Positions 7,349 to 12,881 of a stretch of 16,461 bases of DNA are shown piece after piece. Source of the stretch: an uncultured Flavobacteriales bacterium (GTDB lineage Bacteria > Bacteroidota > Bacteroidia > Flavobacteriales_D > Crocinitomicaceae); the NCBI GenBank assembly GCA_903879765.1, contig CAIRMS010000369.1, positions 1 through 16,461 of the forward strand. The letters run 5' to 3'. Below the pieces are notes generated by a model. That model had not been told where the DNA came from. It worked only from the letters and a program-made list of their open reading frames with translations, and searched no databases. Each line of letters begins with the position of its first letter. Position 1 is the stretch's first letter. Both the position numbers and the translations under genes were made by a program.

Positions 7349-8389
7349 ATGATACCATTTGAAGAAGTCATTTGTCAATTAATTTTGCGTCACAATTGTG
7401 TGGTACTGCCCAATTTTGGTGGATTTGTATCGAAAACGATTTCGGCTCAAATCGACTTTGAAAAAGGGATTCTTCAAGCTCCTTACAAGCAATTACTTTT
7501 TAACCGCAACTTAATCAATGATGATGGATTGGTTGTCGCCGAATATGCCCGTTTAAATGGACTTTATTACCAAGAAGGGCTTAGTCAATTAACTGATTTC
7601 ACGGGAAAATTAAATTCAGATTTAGCACAAGGAAAGCAAGTGAGTATTCCGAAGTTAGGTGTCTTCTCAAAAGATTCGGACGGAATTGTTCGTTTCGAGC
7701 AAGACAGACATTTTAATTTGCTTTTAAGTTCGTATGGACTGTCGAATGTGACGTTTGTTCCTAATCCAGTTCAAGAGGAAGTTCCTATTATTCAGTTAAA
7801 TCCAATTGCAACAGAAGAACCAACTCAAAAAAATCCAACGAAATTCTGGAAATATGCAGCTGCAGCTTGTTTGTTGCCGTTCGCGTTCTATTCGTTTTGG
7901 ATTCCAATGAAAACAGATGTTTTACATTCTGGACTGATTTCCTACAAGGATTTTAATCCACTTCGTGGAAACCTTACTGTTCACTACGCGAAACAACCTT
8001 TAACGCCTTTTGAAAAAGCGTTTAGAAACGAAACGAGTATTTCTCAACAATTAGCAGCAACTGCAGCAGGGGAAATTGGATTGTATCAATACGACGAATC
8101 TACTGTTTTTGCAGTGGAGATCCCAACAGTTGAAACGGCTCCCGTTATTGTTGTGGAACAAGTGGCTGTTCAAGCAAATTATGAATTCATTGTTGGGTGT
8201 TTTTCAGATGAAAGAAATGCAAACAACTTTGTACAAAAACTTCAAGCAGATGGATTCGCTGCACACATACTACCTGGAGGAACACTCATTCGAGTAAGTG
8301 CGGGATCAGCTGCAAATCAAAATGAAATTCAAGCAATTCAATCGAAAGTAAATTCCAAAGGAATCGAAGGTTGGATCTGTAAACTATAA
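7349..8389 (+). CDS. CCDC81-type HU domain protein with transmembrane segment and SPOR domain
   Basis: The 346-residue protein has two tandem HU/IHF-superfamily domains of the CCDC81-like class. Domain 1 is about 1-58, with CVVLPNFGGFVSK at 17-29. Domain 2 is about 60-140, with IPKLGVFSKDSDGIVRFEQD at 100-119. A single hydrophobic segment at about 167-186 (WKYAAAACLLPFAFYSFWIP) and a linker follow. The C-terminal SPOR domain is about 277-346 (YEFIVGCFSDERNANNFVQKL onward), a fold that binds denuded septal peptidoglycan. The N-terminal part would be cytoplasmic and the SPOR domain periplasmic, so the protein could tether nucleoid to division site. This architecture is characteristic of Bacteroidetes. 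It has its own promoter at the kdsB end, and the next gene starts eight bases downstream. The function is inferred from domains only. Confidence 0.85.
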   Translation: MIPFEEVICQLILRHNCVVLPNFGGFVSKTISAQIDFEKGILQAPYKQLLFNRNLINDDGLVVAEYARLNGLYYQEGLSQLTDFTGKLNSDLAQGKQVSIPKLGVFSKDSDGIVRFEQDRHFNLLLSSYGLSNVTFVPNPVQEEVPIIQLNPIATEEPTQKNPTKFWKYAAAACLLPFAFYSFWIPMKTDVLHSGLISYKDFNPLRGNLTVHYAKQPLTPFEKAFRNETSISQQLAATAAGEIGLYQYDESTVFAVEIPTVETAPVIVVEQVAVQANYEFIVGCFSDERNANNFVQKLQADGFAAHILPGGTLIRVSAGSAANQNEIQAIQSKVNSKGIEGWICKL

Positions 8390-8397
8390 ATTAACCC

Positions 8398-9591
8398 ATG
8401 AAAAGAACAATTAAATTTTTGTTGCCAATCTTTTTTGGCGTGTCTGTGTCATTGGCACAAGTTACCAATGCGGAAGGAAGTAAATACAAGTTTGAAAAAG
8501 TGGTTCATTTAGATGCAACTCCTGTTCAAAGCCAAGGAAGAACGGGAACTTGCTGGTCCTTTTCAGGAATGTCTTTCTTTCAATCAGAATTAATGCGCTT
8601 AGGAGTAGGAAAGAACATCGTGCTTTCAGAAATGTATACCGTTCGCAAAGCCTATGAAATGAAAGCAGAAAAGTACATTCGCATGGATGGAAAAACGAAT
8701 TTCGGTGAAGGTGGGGCATTTCACGACATTCCGTTAGTCATTCGTAACTATGGAATTGTTCCTTATGATTTTTACACAGGATTGGAAAATTCAGAAACGT
8801 ACAATCATGGTGATATGTTTACTGAGTTGAACAAAATCATGCAGGACATCATCGCTAAATTAGGTGCTCCAGAAGGTATTTCGGATTCATGGAAAAAAGA
8901 CTACACTAAAATTCTAGATAAAAACATCGGAAAAGATGTGAAGGAATTCGAATGGGAGGGTAAAAAGTATACGCCAAAATCCTTCGCAGAACATTTAAAG
9001 TTGAACATGGATAACTACATTTCACTTACCTCATTTACCAATCACGAGATGTATAAAAAATGTATGTTAGAAATTCCTGATAACTGGGCTTGGGGTGAAA
9101 GCTACAATGTGGAAATGAATGACCTAGTTGAAGTAACCAAAGAAGCGCTAAAAAATGGTTATACGATTGCTTGGGGCGCTGATGTTTCCGAAAAAGGATT
9201 TAGTTTCCGCAACGGAATCGCTATTGTGCCGGCAGATCCAAAAAGTGTTGAAGTAGTTGGGAAAGATGAGAAAAACTTCAATTCAGCCGGCGCTGAACGT
9301 AAATCAAATGCCTTTTCAGAACCAACCAAAGAATTAAAAATCACCGAAGAACTTCGCCAAGAAGCCTACGATAATAAAACAACAACAGATGACCACGGAA
9401 TGCACATTGTTGGTTTATATACTGACCAAAATGGTGTGAATTATTTTCTAGTAAAAAATTCATGGGGAACTTCAAACTATCCGAAAGGTTACTTGTATGT
9501 GTCTGAAAATTACTTCAAATACAAAACGATTAACATCTACTTGCACAAAGATGGCATCAAAAAAGATGTTCGTTCAAAACTGAATTTGTAA
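8398..9591 (+). CDS. Secreted C1-family cysteine peptidase (bleomycin hydrolase/PepC-like)
   Basis: A papain-fold peptidase of 397 residues. A signal peptide at 1-20 ends at SLA before Gln21, so it is exported, whereas classical bleomycin hydrolase and PepC are cytoplasmic. The catalytic residues are all visible: Q46 and C52 in QGRTGTCWSF (46-55), H333 in DDHGMHIVG (331-339) and N354 in KNSWG (353-357). The insertion between the two catalytic halves (about 70-330) matches the bleomycin-hydrolase subfamily, not short papains. The C-terminal end (KDVRSKLNL) differs from the inserted C-terminal arm that makes the classical enzyme an aminopeptidase, so endo- or exo-specificity is open. It starts eight bases after the HU-SPOR gene and is probably in the same transcript. 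Confidence 0.88.
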   Translation: MKRTIKFLLPIFFGVSVSLAQVTNAEGSKYKFEKVVHLDATPVQSQGRTGTCWSFSGMSFFQSELMRLGVGKNIVLSEMYTVRKAYEMKAEKYIRMDGKTNFGEGGAFHDIPLVIRNYGIVPYDFYTGLENSETYNHGDMFTELNKIMQDIIAKLGAPEGISDSWKKDYTKILDKNIGKDVKEFEWEGKKYTPKSFAEHLKLNMDNYISLTSFTNHEMYKKCMLEIPDNWAWGESYNVEMNDLVEVTKEALKNGYTIAWGADVSEKGFSFRNGIAIVPADPKSVEVVGKDEKNFNSAGAERKSNAFSEPTKELKITEELRQEAYDNKTTTDDHGMHIVGLYTDQNGVNYFLVKNSWGTSNYPKGYLYVSENYFKYKTINIYLHKDGIKKDVRSKLNL

Positions 9592-9644
9592 AATAATAAA
9601 TGGCAAGATTATTGCGTTAATCAAACGGTTTAAATCATTCATAC

Positions 9645-10475
9645 ATGAAAAAATTACTTGTTATAACGTTTGGAATCGGACTTGTTTTAAGTTCTTGCGG
9701 AAAATTTCGCTACGATAAAGATCAATCAGCTTTAGTAAACAGCAAAGTTGAATCTGCTTTTGATGAAATGACCAACATTTCTGATCAAGCCATTACCGGA
9801 AACATGGTTTATTACAAAAACGGAGCGGTAATTGTTCGTCAGCCAGGGGATAAACCCTTGACACAAAAAACAGCATGTAATGTGATTATTACCATTGATA
9901 CTATTGGATCTGTTAAAACAGTAACGGTCGATTACGGCACAAGTAACTGTGATTGTAACGATGGTAAAACGCGTCGCGGAAAAATCATCACAACTTTTAC
10001 AGGTTTCTATCATGCGCAAGGAACCATCATCACGCACACACCTGTTGATTACTATGTAAATGACATAAAGATTGAAGGAACAAAAACCGTGGAAAATATG
10101 GGGTTAAATTCTTCCGGGAAGCCTTATTTTAATGTTCAAATTAATGGTGTAGCAACGTTGACATCTGGTGAAACATTAACCTATACTTCAAGCCGTGTCC
10201 GCACTTGGACCAATGGATTTAATACCTTGTTAAATCGCTTTGATGACGAATATGAAATTACCGGAACAGCGGTTGGAGTGTTTTCTTCAGGAGGCGGATA
10301 TACCGCCAATATTACTTCTCCTGTGCACATTAAGGTAGGCTGTGGATTCCCAGTGAGCGGAACAATTGAAATAACGCCACAGACGAATCCAGTACGTGTG
10401 CTCGATTATGGAACAGGCACCTGCGACGCAACATTTACGGTCACTGTAAACGGACAAACGTATACTTTTAACTAA
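9645..10475 (+). CDS. Putative lipoprotein of a Bacteroidetes-type family, function unknown
   Basis: The 276-residue protein has a lipoprotein signal: a hydrophobic stretch to residue 14 and the lipobox LSSC with Cys18. The mature part is beta-rich with two similar cysteine-bearing turns. VDYGTSNCDCNDGKTRRGK is at 94-112 and LDYGTGTCDATFTVTVNG at 253-270, suggesting an internal duplication. C78 and C233 are further cysteines that could form disulfides in the periplasm or at the surface. I recognise the general pattern (a cysteine-Asp-Gly-Lys-Thr-Arg-Arg-Gly-Lys turn, then a GTK block) from uncharacterised flavobacterial lipoproteins, but I know no function. A 53-base spacer separates it from the peptidase gene, and a strong terminator follows. 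The spacer shows no clear promoter, so it may belong to the upstream operon. Confidence 0.8.
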   Translation: MKKLLVITFGIGLVLSSCGKFRYDKDQSALVNSKVESAFDEMTNISDQAITGNMVYYKNGAVIVRQPGDKPLTQKTACNVIITIDTIGSVKTVTVDYGTSNCDCNDGKTRRGKIITTFTGFYHAQGTIITHTPVDYYVNDIKIEGTKTVENMGLNSSGKPYFNVQINGVATLTSGETLTYTSSRVRTWTNGFNTLLNRFDDEYEITGTAVGVFSSGGGYTANITSPVHIKVGCGFPVSGTIEITPQTNPVRVLDYGTGTCDATFTVTVNGQTYTFN

Positions 10476-10498
10476 GTAACTTATTGATAGTCAAATTT

Positions 10499-10535
10499 AA
10501 AAGTGTTCAAAGTGTCATTTGAACACTTTTTCTTT
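10499..10535 (+). terminator. Rho-independent terminator after the lipoprotein gene
   Basis: AAAAGTGTTCAAA (10499-10511) pairs perfectly with TTTGAACACTTTT (10518-10530) around a six-base loop and is followed by TCTTTTT. The 13-bp arms with A and T flanks mean it could also work on the opposite strand. It ends the plus-strand block before the gapA promoter. Confidence 0.85.
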
Positions 10536-10539
10536 TTAA

Positions 10540-10573
10540 TTGTTATTTATTTCGTGACTGTTGTGTAATTTTG
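10540..10573 (+). promoter_or_regulatory. gapA promoter
   Basis: TTG at 10540-10542 and TAATTTTG at 10566-10573 (a perfect TAnnTTTG -7 box) are separated by 23 bases, at the long end of the accepted range. The box ends 21 bases before the gapA ATG, leaving a short leader. It stands directly after the terminator of the previous unit. Confidence 0.5.
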
Positions 10574-10594
10574 TATGTATAAATACTTCGAAAA

Positions 10595-11584
10595 ATGAAA
10601 AAGGTAGGTGTAAATGGTTTCGGTCGAATTGGACGTTGTTTCACACGAATTGCTTTACTTGACCCTCATGTTGATGTAGCATTGGTCAATGTCCTAGCTG
10701 ATGTCAAGACACTTGCTCATTTATTGAAGTACGATTCTGTACATGGAAATTTCTCTTTGTCTTTTGAAATCAATGGAAATGAATTGCATTTTTCCAATGG
10801 AAAGAAAATCACGTTTATCAGTGAACGAAATCCAGAGTTAATTCCGTGGGCTGATTATGGTGTTGAAACCGTTTTAGAATCTACAGGACTTTTCCTAACC
10901 AGAGAAGCAGCATCTAAACACCTTGTCGGTGGAGCGAAGAATGTGATTATTTCGGCGCCAGCTAATGACGAGGATATTCCATCTGTAGTGATGGGGGTAA
11001 ACAATGACGCGGTGGATTTCTGCGATGCAGTAATTTCGAATGCTTCGTGTACAACCAATAACGCAGCTCCAATGGTCAAAGTGTTAAAATCGTTAATGGA
11101 CATTGAAGTGGCGTACATCTCTACGGTTCATAGTTATACTTCAGATCAACGTTTACACGATGCTCCACACAAGGATTTACGTCGTGCTCGTGCTGCCGCA
11201 AACAGCATCATTCCAACATCAACTGGCGCAGCAAAAGCGATAACACGTATTTTCCCAGATTTGAAAGGTAAAATTACTGGAGGAAGTTTCCGTGTCCCAG
11301 TAGCAGATGGTTCGGTAACCGAATTAACCTTGGTGACGAAGTCAAATGTCACGGTTGAACAAATCAATGCCGCGATGAAAAAAGCGAGTGAGACGGACAT
11401 GAAAGGAATTCTTGGGTATACGGAAGATCCAATCGTTTCATGTGATGTCATCGGAAGTTCATACAGCTGTCTTTTCGATGCTGAATTAACAACAGTATTC
11501 AATGGTTTAGTGAAAGTTGTTGGATGGTACGATAACGAAGCGGGATATTCAAACCGCCTTGTGGACGTTTTGAAAGCAAATTAA
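10595..11584 (+). CDS. gapA: Glyceraldehyde-3-phosphate dehydrogenase, type I
   Basis: A cytoplasmic glycolytic/gluconeogenic enzyme that converts glyceraldehyde-3-phosphate, phosphate and NAD(P) to 1,3-bisphosphoglycerate. The 329-residue length is slightly short but complete. The Rossmann start is VGVNGFGRIGR (4-14). The catalytic motif SNASCTTNNAAP (148-159) has nucleophile C152, and H179 in STVHSYTSDQR is its partner. DAPHKDLRRARAAA (189-202) and the late WYDNEAGYSNR are also conserved. Unusually, the second-strand motif reads VNVLADVKT (31-39), with Val33 where NAD-specific enzymes have the ribose-binding Asp (Asp32 in standard numbering). Ala190 replaces the Leu (187) commonly seen before Pro in NAD-specific forms. 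Both changes suggest relaxed or NADP-leaning cofactor use, by inference. It has its own promoter after a terminator and converges on pgk. Confidence 0.95.
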   Translation: MKKVGVNGFGRIGRCFTRIALLDPHVDVALVNVLADVKTLAHLLKYDSVHGNFSLSFEINGNELHFSNGKKITFISERNPELIPWADYGVETVLESTGLFLTREAASKHLVGGAKNVIISAPANDEDIPSVVMGVNNDAVDFCDAVISNASCTTNNAAPMVKVLKSLMDIEVAYISTVHSYTSDQRLHDAPHKDLRRARAAANSIIPTSTGAAKAITRIFPDLKGKITGGSFRVPVADGSVTELTLVTKSNVTVEQINAAMKKASETDMKGILGYTEDPIVSCDVIGSSYSCLFDAELTTVFNGLVKVVGWYDNEAGYSNRLVDVLKAN

Positions 11585-12774
11585 TCTTCGATTGCCTGAA
11601 CGCCAGGTAAAACTTTTCCTTCAAAATACTCAAGTAAGGCACCACCACCAGTACTCACGTAGCTTACTTGGTCACTCATGCCAAATTTTTCAACTGCAGC
11701 AGCACTGTCTCCACCGCCAATTAAGCTGAATGCACCGTTTTTTGTAGCTTCTGCTACTGCTACTGCGATGGATTTTGTTCCATTCTCAAAAGCCTTCATC
11801 TCAAATACACCCATTGGTCCATTCCAAAGTATGGTTTTACTTTTCAATAAAACGCCACGGAATTGCGCAATCGCTTCTGTGCCGATATCTAATCCCATCC
11901 ATCCGTCTGGAACTTGATTGCTTGGTGCTACCTTCGTTTCAGCATCCGCAGCAAAACGATCAGCAATGGTAGAATCAATCGGTAAATGAATCTGTACTCC
12001 TTTTTCTTGCGCTTTCGTTAAGATCTCTCGGCATGTTTCCAATCGTTCATCCTCGCAAAGTGAATTGCCAATGTGTCCACCTTGTGCTTTGTAGAACGTA
12101 TATGACATTCCACCACCAATTATGATGTGATCGGCAATGTTCAATAAATTCTCAACGATCAATACTTTATCCGAAACTTTGGCTCCGCCGACAATCGCTG
12201 TAAAAGGACGCTCCGCGTGATTCAAAACTTTGCGTGCACTTTCCAACTCCGATTTCATCAAGAATCCAACCATCTTATCGTTTGGAAAAAATTGTGCGAT
12301 TTGAGTTGTACTCGCATGTGCGCGATGCGCTGCACCAAAGGCATCATTGACATAACAATCGCCAAGTTTGGATAATTTTTCTGCAAATCCAATGTCGCCA
12401 GCAGTTTCTTCGGAATAAAAACGAACGTTTTCTACTAAAAGCACTTCGCCACTTTTTAAGTTTTTACTCTGATTTAAGGCATCTTCTCCAATACAATCAG
12501 GTGAAAAGCGAACAGGTTTTCCAATGTTTTTCTCGACTGTTGTCAAGATATGTTTTAAGGAGAATTTCTCCTCCGGCCCTTCTTTCGGACGACCAAAATG
12601 GGACAATAAAATGACACTTCCTCCAGCGTTTAAAATATGTTGAATCGTAGGCAAGGCCGCACGAATGCGCTTATCGTCCGCAACAGCCATTGTTTCTTTA
12701 TCTAACGGAACATTGAAATCTACGCGCACTAACGCACGCTTACCTTGGAAGTTATATGTGTCGATTGAATTCAT
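11581..12774 (-). CDS. pgk: Phosphoglycerate kinase
   Basis: Transfers phosphate from 1,3-bisphosphoglycerate to ADP, the step after GAPDH. Counting from the ATG at 12774 the protein has 397 residues, the usual size. Motifs are RVDFNVPLD (17-25; substrate-binding D19 and N21), R37, and SHFGRPK (58-64). Later come VENVRFYSEE, CYVNDAFGAAHRAHAS, VGGAKVSDK and the nucleotide-binding GGGDSAAAVEKFG near the C-terminus. The frame stays open upstream to 12825, but those 17 residues precede the conserved start and would cover the -7 box, so 12774 is chosen. The stop codon overlaps that of gapA within TTAA, leaving no room for a terminator between the two genes. Confidence 0.95.
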   Translation of the reverse strand: MNSIDTYNFQGKRALVRVDFNVPLDKETMAVADDKRIRAALPTIQHILNAGGSVILLSHFGRPKEGPEEKFSLKHILTTVEKNIGKPVRFSPDCIGEDALNQSKNLKSGEVLLVENVRFYSEETAGDIGFAEKLSKLGDCYVNDAFGAAHRAHASTTQIAQFFPNDKMVGFLMKSELESARKVLNHAERPFTAIVGGAKVSDKVLIVENLLNIADHIIIGGGMSYTFYKAQGGHIGNSLCEDERLETCREILTKAQEKGVQIHLPIDSTIADRFAADAETKVAPSNQVPDGWMGLDIGTEAIAQFRGVLLKSKTILWNGPMGVFEMKAFENGTKSIAVAVAEATKNGAFSLIGGGDSAAAVEKFGMSDQVSYVSTGGGALLEYFEGKVLPGVQAIED

Positions 12775-12786
12775 CTTTTTTTCTTG

Positions 12787-12794
12787 CAAAAGTA
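12787..12794 (-). promoter_or_regulatory. -7 box of the pgk promoter
   Basis: The minus strand reads TACTTTTG, a perfect TAnnTTTG match, 12 bases before the pgk ATG. No TTG lies 17-23 bases upstream; that position is taken by the inverted repeat at 12808-12831, which could be where a regulator acts. Confidence 0.42.
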
Positions 12795-12807
12795 ACGAAA
12801 GCGAATT

Positions 12808-12831
12808 TCTTGCGTTTGTTTCCACGCAAGA
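12808..12831. promoter_or_regulatory. Inverted repeat in the divergent pgk / M1 peptidase spacer (candidate operator)
   Basis: TCTTGCGT (12808-12815) and ACGCAAGA (12824-12831) are perfect 8-base inverted repeats separated by eight bases. The dyad begins 13 bases upstream of the pgk -7 box, overlapping where the -33 contacts would be, and lies 50 bases before the M1 peptidase start. The size and symmetry suit a dimeric regulator. No flanking T-run supports a terminator. The role is inferred. Confidence 0.4.
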
Positions 12832-12881
12832 TTCTCGGTAAATTCATTTATTTTCTGCAGTTTTGTCTAAAATATATTCCT

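Noticed and set aside
9592..9620. AATAAT...ATTATT as a terminator after the C1 peptidase
   Set aside because: The stem is only six A/T pairs with no T-run; not credible as a terminator.
9732..10037. 101-codon minus-strand frame inside the lipoprotein gene
   Set aside because: It is antisense to a frame with a clear lipobox and family pattern; no independent support.
11146..11502. 118-codon open frame on the minus strand inside gapA
   Set aside because: It is a shadow of a highly conserved gene and shows no recognisable protein features.
12775..12825. 17-residue N-terminal extension of phosphoglycerate kinase
   Set aside because: It precedes the conserved family start and would overlap the TACTTTTG box; the length from 12774 is already typical.
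12756..12881. 42-residue upstream extension of the M1 peptidase
   Set aside because: It would bury the lipoprotein signal and overlap the pgk start and promoter; the 12882 ATG gives a clean lipobox.
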